64,000 bases of DNA from Thermococcus aggregans (GTDB taxonomy: Archaea > Methanobacteriota_B > Thermococci > Thermococcales > Thermococcaceae), in the NCBI RefSeq assembly GCF_024022995.1, contig NZ_CP099582.1, positions 372,001-436,000 of the forward strand. Direction: 5' to 3'. Below are positions 1 to 7,381 of the stretch, piece after piece; the stretch's first letter is position 1, and each line of letters begins with the position of its first letter. The notes beneath the pieces are model-generated. The model made no database searches, was not told the origin of the DNA, and saw only the letters and a list, made by a program, of their open reading frames with translations. A program made the translations under genes and the position numbers.

Positions 1-1
1 G

Positions 2-55
2 TGTCTATGGGATAAAGTATGTGATTCAAATGATGCAAAAATGAAGCAAGAATGA
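2..55 (+). CDS. C-terminal tail of a gene entering from the left (partial)
   Basis: An open frame runs from the window edge and ends DSNDAKMKQE-stop at 53-55. It lies at the same place relative to a flippase-start copy as the ends of the two AlbA-type genes downstream (DSN...MKQE here, HESNMSQ there). This suggests the tail of another gene of the same cassette series. Only 17 codons are visible, so the identity is an inference. Confidence 0.3.
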   Translation, partial: CLWDKVCDSNDAKMKQE

Positions 56-82
56 TGCAAAAGATGCAAAAAGGTGAACCTC

Positions 83-190
83 ATGAGCGAGGCAAGCCAG
101 GCTTTACAGAAGATTGCTAGAGGAACGGGGATTGTCTTTGCTGAATTTATTTTAGTGTATCATTTGTATCCTAAACTTTATAAAGTATAG
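83..190 (+). pseudogene. 5' stub of the flippase gene, copy 1
   Basis: From ATG 83 the frame reads MSEASQALQKIARGTGIVFA, almost the same as the start of the intact flippase at 4524. The copied ribosome binding site GGTGAACC lies at 73-80. Homology stops at about codon 20 and the frame then runs into unrelated sequence to a stop at 188-190 (35 codons in all). It is a truncated relic of the gene start, or a short peptide ORF if still translated. It overlaps the promoter of the next gene. Confidence 0.75.
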
Positions 191-206
191 CATACAAAGG
201 ATACAA
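164..206 (+). promoter_or_regulatory. Promoter with inverted-repeat operator for the AbiEi-like gene
   Basis: A TATA box CTTTATAAAG lies at 176-185 and the ATG of the next gene at 208, so the message should be leaderless or nearly so. A perfect 9-bp inverted repeat, TTGTATCCT at 164-172 and AGGATACAA at 198-206, brackets the TATA box symmetrically. A dimer bound here would cover the TATA box and the start site. The first gene product has an N-terminal winged helix, so autorepression is the likely role (inference). Confidence 0.65.
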
Positions 207-207
207 T

Positions 208-804
208 ATGAGGGCTCCAATACTGAAGGAGAAGATATTGAGGGAGTTGGCGGTTAAAGGGGAAACTTCTGTCAAAGAGCTTTTGCTCAAGTTTAAGGTT
301 AACAGGCCTTACCTTTACAGGATCCTTAGATCATTGGAGAGCAATGGTGCGATAATTTTGGAGACAGGGAGAATAGAGGTTGTTGACAAAAAGGCTCTCC
401 TCTATACTTGGGGAGAGGAAAAGAGGAAGATATTCCAGGTCATTAAGGGGATAACCTACAGGGTGAGGCCGAAAAAGGTCAGGGACTTTGTGGTGTTCTC
501 CGGGACGTCGGCACTGTGGATTCTTGGAAAGGTTCTGGAGCCAAGCTTTGGAACGGCGTACATTAAAAAAGATGATTTCGATAGGTTAAAGCAGATTGGG
601 ATCAAAAGAGAGGGCTATCCGATCAGGTTCTACTCCTATGACGAGGATATTTTTAACTACACGATAACCATGAGAGGGTATAAACTGCCGGTAATTGAGC
701 AGATTATTGCTGATGCCTTGGGGGAGGGAATATATACAAGAACTGTTGAGGAACTGCTGGAGGAGATGGAAAGTGGAAGAGATAGCGGTGAGGAGTTGGG
801 TTAA
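208..804 (+). CDS. Winged-helix AbiEi-like antitoxin/regulator
   Basis: A 198-residue soluble protein. Residues about 5-60 form a winged helix-turn-helix (ELLLKFKVNRPYLYRILRSL, then the wing GAIILETG). The remainder resembles the AbiEi-type domain that precedes nucleotidyltransferase toxins. It overlaps the nucleotidyltransferase gene by 32 nt, the usual antitoxin-first order of AbiE-type (type IV) TA pairs. The inverted repeat around its TATA box fits an autoregulating antitoxin. The winged helix and context are visible; the AbiEi assignment comes from fold pattern and partner, not a search. It may instead be a stand-alone transcription factor. Confidence 0.65.
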   Translation: MRAPILKEKILRELAVKGETSVKELLLKFKVNRPYLYRILRSLESNGAIILETGRIEVVDKKALLYTWGEEKRKIFQVIKGITYRVRPKKVRDFVVFSGTSALWILGKVLEPSFGTAYIKKDDFDRLKQIGIKREGYPIRFYSYDEDIFNYTITMRGYKLPVIEQIIADALGEGIYTRTVEELLEEMESGRDSGEELG

Positions 805-1531
805 CCCGATAATCAGGGAATCCTATGAGTGGATGCTGAAAGTTGGCAGAGAACTGAAAGAGAAGCTTGTGTTAGTTGGAGGATGGGCAACTTACCTTCA
901 AGCTCAGAAATTGGGGAGCAGATCCCTTCCATCTCTAGATATTGATTTTGTTGCTTTGAAGGAAAATTTTAGGACTATTGAAAAACATTTACTGGCTAAT
1001 AACTTTACGCCAGTTGGTTTTAGGTATATTAAATATTATCACGAAACACTGGACGGAGGATTAAAGGAGATATGTTTTGAGGAGTCCAAACGGATTCCTC
1101 CATATGAGCTCAGGGAACTGTTTTTGGACATCTTATGGGACGAAAAGATAAGTCCAATAAGCTTTACACATCCTTACGTTGAAATAGTTTTTGAAAAAGA
1201 ACTTTACGATGAAATTGAAGGCCTTAGGGTTGCCCTTCCTGAGGTTATCTTGTCAATGAAGTTTCTGATAGAGAAAAACAAGTACCGGGGACAAAAGCAG
1301 TTGAAAGACCTAGTGGATATTTATGTATTGGCTGTTAGTCCTGAAGAGCTGGACTTTGAGGTGTTTAAACTGCTGTACTCCAAGGAAAAATTTGACCTGA
1401 ATTGGGTAGTTCAATATTTCAAGGAAAATGAGGAGTTCTTAGCTTCGGTAGCACGTGAGCTGGGGATAGTGTTTGATAGAGAGGAGTTTTTGTTCGTTAT
1501 CAGCGAGCTGAAAGAAAGCTTAAAGGGGTGA
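773..1531 (+). CDS. Nucleotidyltransferase, AbiEii/MNT-like toxin
   Basis: A 252-residue protein of the DNA polymerase beta-like nucleotidyltransferase fold. The G-G-x motif (LVGGWATYL) is followed by the acidic pair in SLDIDFV, and a helical C-terminal half contains a conserved KDLVD motif. Such proteins paired with AbiEi modify tRNA or other targets in phage-abortive systems (family knowledge). GTG 773 is chosen because GGAGGAG ends 7 nt upstream. A longer reading from 695 would lie deep in the antitoxin gene and has no binding site. The second flippase stub starts 5 nt after the stop. Confidence 0.7.
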   Translation: MEEIAVRSWVNPIIRESYEWMLKVGRELKEKLVLVGGWATYLQAQKLGSRSLPSLDIDFVALKENFRTIEKHLLANNFTPVGFRYIKYYHETLDGGLKEICFEESKRIPPYELRELFLDILWDEKISPISFTHPYVEIVFEKELYDEIEGLRVALPEVILSMKFLIEKNKYRGQKQLKDLVDIYVLAVSPEELDFEVFKLLYSKEKFDLNWVVQYFKENEEFLASVARELGIVFDREEFLFVISELKESLKG

Positions 1532-1536
1532 GCTCA

Positions 1537-1617
1537 ATGAGCGAGGCAAGCCAGGCTCTGCAGAGGATTGTCAGGAACGCGATCCAAGCTCAATTTAAAG
1601 CCCAAAAAAAGTTATAG
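1537..1617 (+). pseudogene. 5' stub of the flippase gene, copy 2
   Basis: ATG 1537 starts MSEASQALQRIVRN, matching the flippase start at 4524 for about 13 codons. It then diverges and ends at 1615-1617 after 26 codons. The preceding GGGGTGAGCTCA keeps a ribosome binding site. It directly follows the nucleotidyltransferase gene, as copy 1 follows the partial gene at the left edge. Confidence 0.7.
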
Positions 1618-1654
1618 ACAAAACAGCATTTATGAGTGAATGGAGGGCGTATCT

Positions 1655-3023
1655 ATGTGTGATGTTAAAAAGTTAATATTGATTGGCGAAAACGAAGAGA
1701 TAGAATTCAAAGAAAATTTTGACTTTAATGGGATAATGGAAACAGCAGTTGCTTTTGCTAATAAAAGAGGCGGCGTGATATTAGTTGGAGTTAGAAATGA
1801 TAGAACTGTTGCTGGAGTTCAAATCGGTAGAGAAACCCTAAGAGACTGGGCAAATAAAATTTCTCAAAATACAGATCCACCTGTGATACCAGAGCTTGAA
1901 GTTGAAGAAATTGAAGGTAAAAAAGTCCTCTGCATAAAGATTGATGAATACCCAGTAAAGCCGGTCATGTTCAGGGGCAGGGCCTATCTAAGGGCCGGCA
2001 GTTCAAACAAAAGGCTGAATGCCAGAGAAATAGCGGAACTTTATTATAAGAGCATAAGGCACAGCTTGGATTACCTCACGGTCAATGCAGGTTTAGAGGA
2101 GGTTAATTCTGAAGCAGTTAGGAAATTTGTTGAAGTCGCCAAAAACAGAGGAAGGCTTAATGTGCTCGAAGGAGAAGATTTGGAGACAATTCTGAAAAAG
2201 CTTGAGCTTGTTCGCGACGGGAAGCCAACAAGGGCTTTAATTCTCCTTTTTGGAAATGATCCTCAAAAAATACTTTCCACATGCCCTCGTGAGGATTGCG
2301 AAGTTCAGGGGAAACGAGATTGAAGACGAAATAGCAATAGATGGAAACCTCTTTAATCAGGTGGAGGAAGCTCTGAAGTTCATAAGGAAGCACATAAACA
2401 TTAGGTTTAAAATTGGGGGGAGAGCGCAGAGAGAAGAGCTCTGGGATTACCCTCCGGAAGCGCTGAGGGAAGCTGTAATCAATGCCATTGCGCACAGGGA
2501 CTACGCAGAACCTGATGAGATACAGATAAAGATATTTGACGATAGAATAATATTCTGGAATCCCGGAGGGTTGCCTTTCGAGTTGAAGATTGAAGATTTG
2601 TACAAGCCCCATCCTTCGAGACCGAGAAACAAGCTTATTGCTAAGGTCTTCTACTATTTTGGCTACATTGAAAAGTGGGGCAGCGGCATAGAGAGGATTC
2701 TGAGAGCATTAAGGGAGTATAATCTGCCAGAGCCCAGGTTTGAGGAAGTCTTTGGAGGGTTTCAGGTCACATTCTACAGGGACGTTTTCACTGAAGAACA
2801 TTTGAGAAAGCTGGGTTTGAGTGAAAGGCAGATTAAAGCAGTGCTCTATGTGAAGGAGAAGGGTAGCATAACAAATAAAGAATATCAAGAACTGTTTAAG
2901 GTTTCAAGACAGACGGCAACACGGGATTTAAGTGAGTTGGTTAAATTGGGAATTTTCGAGCGTGTTGAAAAAGGCAGGTATAAACTAAAGACTCATCATG
3001 AGTCAAATATGAGTCAACTATGA
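1655..3023 (+). pseudogene. AlbA/Schlafen-type ATPase-like protein, frameshifted
   Basis: The two halves together equal the intact paralogue at 3151-4497. The N-terminal AlbA_2 (Schlafen AAA_4-like) domain includes EIEFKENFDFNGIMETAVAF and RGGVILVGV. The C-terminal half has a GHKL-type ATP-binding region (EAVINAIAHRDY; DDRIIFWNPGGLP) and a winged helix. The frame breaks at the A6 run 2265-2270. Removing one A restores PQKYFPHALVRI, which aligns with PQRYYIQAKVRI of the paralogue. ATG 1655 is preferred over 1640 because GGAGGG lies 7 nt upstream of it. Such proteins occur as regulators and in phage-defence loci. Whether the lesion is real, or a sequencing error, cannot be told here. Confidence 0.8.
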
Positions 3024-3050
3024 GTCAAATGAGTCAACAAGGTGAACCTT
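2790..3050 (+). repeat. Direct repeat, unit A: 3' end of AlbA-type gene plus flippase leader
   Basis: About 260 bp that recur at 4264-4523 with only a few scattered differences. The repeat covers the last roughly 75 codons (winged helix), the iterated ATGAGTCAA tail and the GGTGA site before the flippase-like start. The upstream parts of the two genes are far more diverged. This points to gene conversion or recombination inside the repeat. Confidence 0.85.
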
Positions 3051-3161
3051 ATGAGCGAGCGGCAGAGGATTGCCAGAGAAACGGGGAGTGTTTCCCGTTA
3101 TGCTGAAAACTTATTAACTGATAACTCCATCAAAATGTTGGGTGAACCGTATGGATGTTAG
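3051..3161 (+). pseudogene. 5' stub of the flippase gene, copy 3
   Basis: ATG 3051 reads MSE then RQRIARETGSV. This matches MSEASEALQKIARGTGIV with an internal loss of about five codons. The copied GGTGAACC site is at 3041-3048. The frame runs on to 3161 across the start of the next gene. It is the shortest and most decayed of the three stubs. Confidence 0.65.
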
Positions 3162-4497
3162 TGACCTGATTAAGAAAGGTGAGAGCGAAACTCTGGAGTT
3201 TAAGCGGGAGCTGAATGATTCTGTGTATAAGACTTTGTCAGCCTTTGCTAACACTGACGGTGGAATTTTGCTTCTCGGTGTTGGCGATGATGGAAACATT
3301 TATGGCTTTTCTGGGGACTTAGATAGTTTAGCCAGGTCAATAAGGCACAATCTTGGAATAAACCCCTCCATAAAGGCTGAAGAGATTGGTGGAAAAAAAG
3401 TTATCATCATTGAAGTTTCTAAATCACCCGTCCCAATTTCATTTAGGGGAAGGTATTATAAAAGGGTTGGAGCTCAGACCGTTGAGATGGGCTGGGAGGA
3501 TTTGCAGAGGTTCTTCCTTCAGAAATCTGGGGTCACGTGGGATTCTCTGCCATCTTCTGCAACGTTAAAAGATCTGGATGAGGAAACTATCAGAAAGTTT
3601 GTTCATATGGCTAGAAATAGGTTGCCATACATCAATGAAAACGAGGACGTTGAGTCAATTCTCGATAAGCTGGGGCTTTTGGAAGATGGAAAGATAACCA
3701 ACGCTGCACTACTGCTCTTTGGAAAAGAGCCGCAGAGGTATTATATCCAGGCCAAGGTCAGAATAGGGCGCTTTAAGGATCCAATAACAATTATAGATGA
3801 TAAGGAGATTGGGGGGAATCTCTTTACCCAGGTTGAGGAAGCTATGAGGATTATAATGGGTCACATTGGAGTTAGGTACGAGTTTGAAGGTGGACTGAGG
3901 AGAAAGGAAGTCTGGGATTATCCCTTAGATGCCCTTAGAGAGGCCATAATAAACGCCCTGATTCACAGGGACTACACCGACCCGAGCAACGTGCAGATTA
4001 AGATCTTTGATGACTTCATCTGGATCTGGAATCCCGGGAAGCTGCCGGAGGGGATTAGCCTTGAAGACTTGAAAAAGGAAATGCACCCATCCAAGCTGAG
4101 GAACCCCAAAATTGCTCAGGTTTTCTACTATGCCGGACTGATCGAGAGGTGGGGGACGGGGACGTTTAAGATAGTCCGCCTCTGTTTGGAGAGCGGCTTA
4201 CCTGAACCTGAGTTTAGAGAGGAGGCCGGGGGATTTGTGGTTCTTTTGAGGAAGGATATTTATACTGAAGAACATTTGAGAAAGTTAGGTTTGAGTGAAA
4301 GGCAGATTAAAGCCGTGCTCTATGTGAAGGAGAAAGGCAGTATAACAAATAAAGAATATCAAGAACTGTTTAAGGTTTCAAGACAGACGGCAACAAGGGA
4401 TTTAAGTGAGTTGGTTAAATTGGGGATTTTCGAGCGTGTTGAAAAAGGTAGGTATAAACTAAAGACTCATCATGAGTCAAATATGAGTCAACCATGA
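3151..4497 (+). CDS. AlbA/Schlafen-type protein with GHKL ATPase-like domain and winged helix
   Basis: A 448-residue protein. Residues about 1-130 form an AlbA_2 domain (ETLEFKREL; FANTDGGILLLGVGDDG). Residues about 230-340 resemble the GHKL ATPase domain of RecG-like/AAA_4 proteins (EAIINALIHRDY; DDFIWIWNPGKLP). The last roughly 75 residues are a winged helix (SRQTATRDLSELV) that ends in repeated MSQ codons. Family members are transcription regulators or parts of defence loci; the exact role is not known. ATG 3151 is chosen for GGTGAACC at 3141-3148; the track start at 3142 overlaps that site. It is the intact paralogue of 1655-3023. Confidence 0.75.
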   Translation: MDVSDLIKKGESETLEFKRELNDSVYKTLSAFANTDGGILLLGVGDDGNIYGFSGDLDSLARSIRHNLGINPSIKAEEIGGKKVIIIEVSKSPVPISFRGRYYKRVGAQTVEMGWEDLQRFFLQKSGVTWDSLPSSATLKDLDEETIRKFVHMARNRLPYINENEDVESILDKLGLLEDGKITNAALLLFGKEPQRYYIQAKVRIGRFKDPITIIDDKEIGGNLFTQVEEAMRIIMGHIGVRYEFEGGLRRKEVWDYPLDALREAIINALIHRDYTDPSNVQIKIFDDFIWIWNPGKLPEGISLEDLKKEMHPSKLRNPKIAQVFYYAGLIERWGTGTFKIVRLCLESGLPEPEFREEAGGFVVLLRKDIYTEEHLRKLGLSERQIKAVLYVKEKGSITNKEYQELFKVSRQTATRDLSELVKLGIFERVEKGRYKLKTHHESNMSQP

Positions 4498-4523
4498 GTC
4501 AAATGAGTCAACGAGGTGATCCC
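4264..4523 (+). repeat. Direct repeat, unit B: 3' end of AlbA-type gene plus flippase leader
   Basis: Second copy of the repeat at 2790-3050. It is offset by 1474 bp at its left end and 1473 bp at the flippase start, so there is one indel near the leader. Here it leads into the intact flippase. Confidence 0.85.
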
Positions 4524-6053
4524 ATGAGCGAAGCAAGTGAGGCTCTGCAGAAGATTGCGAGGGGAACGGGAATTGTCTTTGCGGGAACGGTTATCTCGAT
4601 GTTCTTCGGGTTTTTGAGTAGAGCAATAATCGCGAGGTATTTTTCCACCGGGGAGTATGGAGTGTTTAATTTGGCATTGACCGTCTTGAGCATTGCCCTC
4701 GTTGTGGCAACGCTTGGGTTTCAAAATGCCCTCCCACGGGAGGTTGCCTTCTATAAAGAGAGGGAGCCTTCAAGGGTTAGGGATTTGATCTCAACGGCGT
4801 TGATAATTGTGGCGCTGAACAGCATTATCTGGACGGTAATTTTAATCCTCGGGGCCGGGAACGTTGCCCAGGTTTTCAACGAAGAAAGGTTAGCTTACGC
4901 TTTGAAAATAGTGGCCTTTGCTCTGCCGTTTTCAGCTTTAATTGGAACCATAGTTTCAATTTCGAGGGGGTTTGGCAGGGTCAGGGAGAAGGTTTACTTC
5001 CAGAACATAGTTTATCCGACTGCGTTTTTGGTTTTCATTGCCTTAGGGGCTTTCTTAAATTTCCCCTTCACTTACGTGTTCTTTGCTTACGTCCTTGCTC
5101 AGGTTCTTACGTTTCTGGCATTAACTTTTGATGTTTGGAGAATTAAGCTCTTTGAGTTCAGGACTTCGCTGGATTTAAGGCTTGGAAGAGAGCTTATAGT
5201 TTTCTCCCTTCCCCTGTTGTTTACGGGAATTTTAGGTTTCGTAATGACGTGGGCCGACACCCTGATGCTCGGCTATTACAAATCTTCCGAAGTTGTGGGA
5301 CTTTACAACACTGCCTCTCCCATAGCTAGGTTGCTTCCAATATTCCTGAATTCTGCGGCCTTCCTGTATGCTCCAATAGCATCTCAGCTTTACGCCCAGG
5401 AGAAGCTTGGAGAGTTAAAGAGGGTTTATCAGATTCTGACCAAGTGGGTGTTTTTATTGACTTTGCCCATTTTTAGCGTGATGTTCCTCTTCCCAGAGGC
5501 CACGATAGGGTTCTTCTTTGGAGTTAAGTATACTTCAGCGGCTCCGGCGCTTCGGATTTTAGCATTAGGTTTTATGTTCCACACTTTCTTGGGGTTGAAT
5601 GGTATGAGTTTGACAGTTATAGGGCAGCCAAAGCTTAACATGATCGGTAATTCTTTTGCAGTCATTTTCAATATCGTGCTGAACCTTTTGCTCATACCTA
5701 AGTATGGAATGGTTGGAGCGGCTGTAGCCACTGCCGTTTCCTATTTTGTCGCCAATGTGTTTAGGTCTTTCTGGCTCTATCAAAAGACGAAGATTCATCC
5801 CTTCAGCTGGAACTACGTGAAGCCTTTGGTTATTAGTTTTGTTTTATTGGGGTTAATTCAGAGCTTGCACTTGAGAGTGCCGAACATATGGTATGCGATT
5901 CCAATTTTAGTTATATTCTTGGGAGTTTACTTCTTCTTAGTGCTCTTAAGCAGGAGTGTTGATAAAGAAGATGTTGAGTTGTTGTTGGCGATAGAGAAGA
6001 GGGTGGGAGTGAATTTGGGGATAATAAAGAAGGTTTTAAGGAGGTTTGTTTAA
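4524..6053 (+). CDS. Wzx/MATE-like polysaccharide flippase
   Basis: A 509-residue polytopic membrane protein with about 12-14 hydrophobic segments, of the polysaccharide biosynthesis (Wzx/MurJ-like) transporter group. It would move lipid-linked oligosaccharides across the membrane for AglB-type glycosylation. The N-terminus MSEASEALQKIARGTGIVFA is followed by the first membrane segment and the typical RAIIARYFSTGEYGVF. ATG 4524 is chosen because GAGGTGAT lies just upstream and because all three truncated copies start at the equivalent ATG. The reading from 4494 would simply extend into the repeated ATGAGTCAA tail. It is convergent with the sulfotransferase gene. Confidence 0.85.
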   Translation: MSEASEALQKIARGTGIVFAGTVISMFFGFLSRAIIARYFSTGEYGVFNLALTVLSIALVVATLGFQNALPREVAFYKEREPSRVRDLISTALIIVALNSIIWTVILILGAGNVAQVFNEERLAYALKIVAFALPFSALIGTIVSISRGFGRVREKVYFQNIVYPTAFLVFIALGAFLNFPFTYVFFAYVLAQVLTFLALTFDVWRIKLFEFRTSLDLRLGRELIVFSLPLLFTGILGFVMTWADTLMLGYYKSSEVVGLYNTASPIARLLPIFLNSAAFLYAPIASQLYAQEKLGELKRVYQILTKWVFLLTLPIFSVMFLFPEATIGFFFGVKYTSAAPALRILALGFMFHTFLGLNGMSLTVIGQPKLNMIGNSFAVIFNIVLNLLLIPKYGMVGAAVATAVSYFVANVFRSFWLYQKTKIHPFSWNYVKPLVISFVLLGLIQSLHLRVPNIWYAIPILVIFLGVYFFLVLLSRSVDKEDVELLLAIEKRVGVNLGIIKKVLRRFV

Positions 6054-6078
6054 TACTCAATCATGACAATGGCAACTT

Positions 6079-7050
6079 TCATCCGAACCAGTTCTCAGGG
6101 GGGTACATTTCCTCGACCAAGTCCAATAATTCCAATTTTTCCAATCTTTGTATGAATATTTCCCTTAATTCCTCAGATTCAGTAATGGATCTTGGAGTTA
6201 GCTCCTTAGCATATTCTAAGTTAAACTTAATGTGAGTAAATTGTTCCATACGTTTAAAGTGACGTTCAGGAGATTTGACAAGGCTTTCATAGTATATGAT
6301 CATCCCTTTTCCAGATTTACTTTGTTGCCAAGCGCTATGATTGAGAAGTGTCCAATTAATTAGCAACTTGTCAAGATTATTTTTCGCAGGGGGGAACTTG
6401 AAATAAGCAGAGACTAACCTATGGAGGGAGTCTAGATAAAAGGCGTTTCTTGTAGCCTCTAAATTGGGCCAGTGTAGAATTAGCCACTTTGTGACTTTAG
6501 AATCCCTACGTTTGTATAAAACTTTTGAAATATGTTTGACAAATGGCTTAATCAAGACATATCTGGTTCTAACTTTGCTCAATCGAGTTAGAGGTTTGAG
6601 AGAATGGCTAAACCATATATCGATTGGATTTCTGATTATATGAATAAAACGCAAGTTGTAATATTCTGAAACATCCTTCAAAATCAAGTGGAATCTATTT
6701 GGCTGAAGAACAACATTAGTAGAAATGTTCTCTAAGATATCAAGCAGAGGTGCTACTTCACGTATGTCTCTTGGGAGGATATCCATTGTATATCGCTTTT
6801 TAATATTTAACCAAGCCCGTATATATTCATCCTTAATTTTTTGAAATTCTGGCCGATAATAGTCTTCCCAAATGGGCAAGGGTGAATCAAAATGATAACC
6901 TTCTTTCTTATAATTTTTTAGTTTTTCTAACCATTTAGGCTCTAAAGGCTCATATAAGTGAAGCATTTCAGGATTGCTCCGCTTTATTATCCACCACATT
7001 ATGGAGGTTCCTGATCGATAATATCCATTAAACACTAATTTTATTGTCAT
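6079..7050 (-). CDS. PAPS-dependent sulfotransferase-like protein
   Basis: A 323-residue protein. The N-terminal FNGYYRSGTSIMWW matches the 5'-phosphosulfate-binding loop of sulfotransferases. FIHIIRNPIDIWFSHSL at mid-protein matches the 3'-phosphate-binding Arg/Ser segment. Family members transfer sulfate from PAPS to hydroxyls of sugars or lipids. Its place at the end of a glycan cluster suggests sulfation of a surface sugar. ATG 7050 has AGGAGGAG 7-8 nt upstream, so the 11-residue longer reading from 7083 is rejected. Its codons are more A+T-rich than those of the neighbouring galU/ugd genes, consistent with separate acquisition. Confidence 0.7.
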   Translation of the reverse strand: MTIKLVFNGYYRSGTSIMWWIIKRSNPEMLHLYEPLEPKWLEKLKNYKKEGYHFDSPLPIWEDYYRPEFQKIKDEYIRAWLNIKKRYTMDILPRDIREVAPLLDILENISTNVVLQPNRFHLILKDVSEYYNLRFIHIIRNPIDIWFSHSLKPLTRLSKVRTRYVLIKPFVKHISKVLYKRRDSKVTKWLILHWPNLEATRNAFYLDSLHRLVSAYFKFPPAKNNLDKLLINWTLLNHSAWQQSKSGKGMIIYYESLVKSPERHFKRMEQFTHIKFNLEYAKELTPRSITESEELREIFIQRLEKLELLDLVEEMYPPENWFG

Positions 7051-7140
7051 TGCAACTCCTCCTGCTACTATTATATCATCCACTATGGTATTAAAGTCAT
7101 AATGAACCTTAAAAGAGTTGCTATGACCCCCTTGATACTG

Positions 7141-7326
7141 TCAGGATAACTGGGGCATCACCTACTGAAGCCATTCTGCAATATCACCAGGCGGCCCACT
7201 AAACCGGGAGTGAGTCCTAACAAAATTATACCAGAAAGCAAACAGAAAAACAAACTTGTGAATCTTACGCCAGTCTCTACTCCTGAAATTATTCTAAAAA
7301 CGCCCCGTCCGCTCCTTAACGGCCAT
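7141..7326 (-). pseudogene. Dead DDE-type transposase, C-terminal remnant
   Basis: One minus-strand frame reads AVKERTGRF-stop-NNF, RDWRKIHKFVFLFAFWYNF, VRTHSRFSGPPGDIAEWLQ-stop-VMPQLS-stop. The YNFVRTHSRF...GPP block is typical of the end of integrase-core transposases (IS6-, IS481- or related families). Two in-frame stops mark decay. It is too short and broken for ORF callers and lies between the sulfotransferase and GT4 genes. No intact terminal repeats were recognised. The rest of the gap 7051-7381 holds nothing else that I recognise. Confidence 0.7.
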
Positions 7327-7381
7327 AAACTAGTACTTATCTCTGTTCCTTTTATAGTCCGACTCTAAGCCGGAAATTTGT

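Noticed and set aside
695-772. Longer start for the nucleotidyltransferase gene
   Set aside because: It would overlap the antitoxin gene by more than 100 nt with no binding site; GTG 773 has GGAGGAG at the right distance.
2255-2285. Programmed frameshift in AlbA copy 1
   Set aside because: The needed shift is +1 on an A6 run without a typical slippery site or stimulator that I can see, and the paralogue is intact without one; decay or sequencing error is simpler.
2157-2612. 151-codon minus-strand ORF across AlbA copy 1
   Set aside because: It opposes a conserved coding region and shows no protein-like motif.
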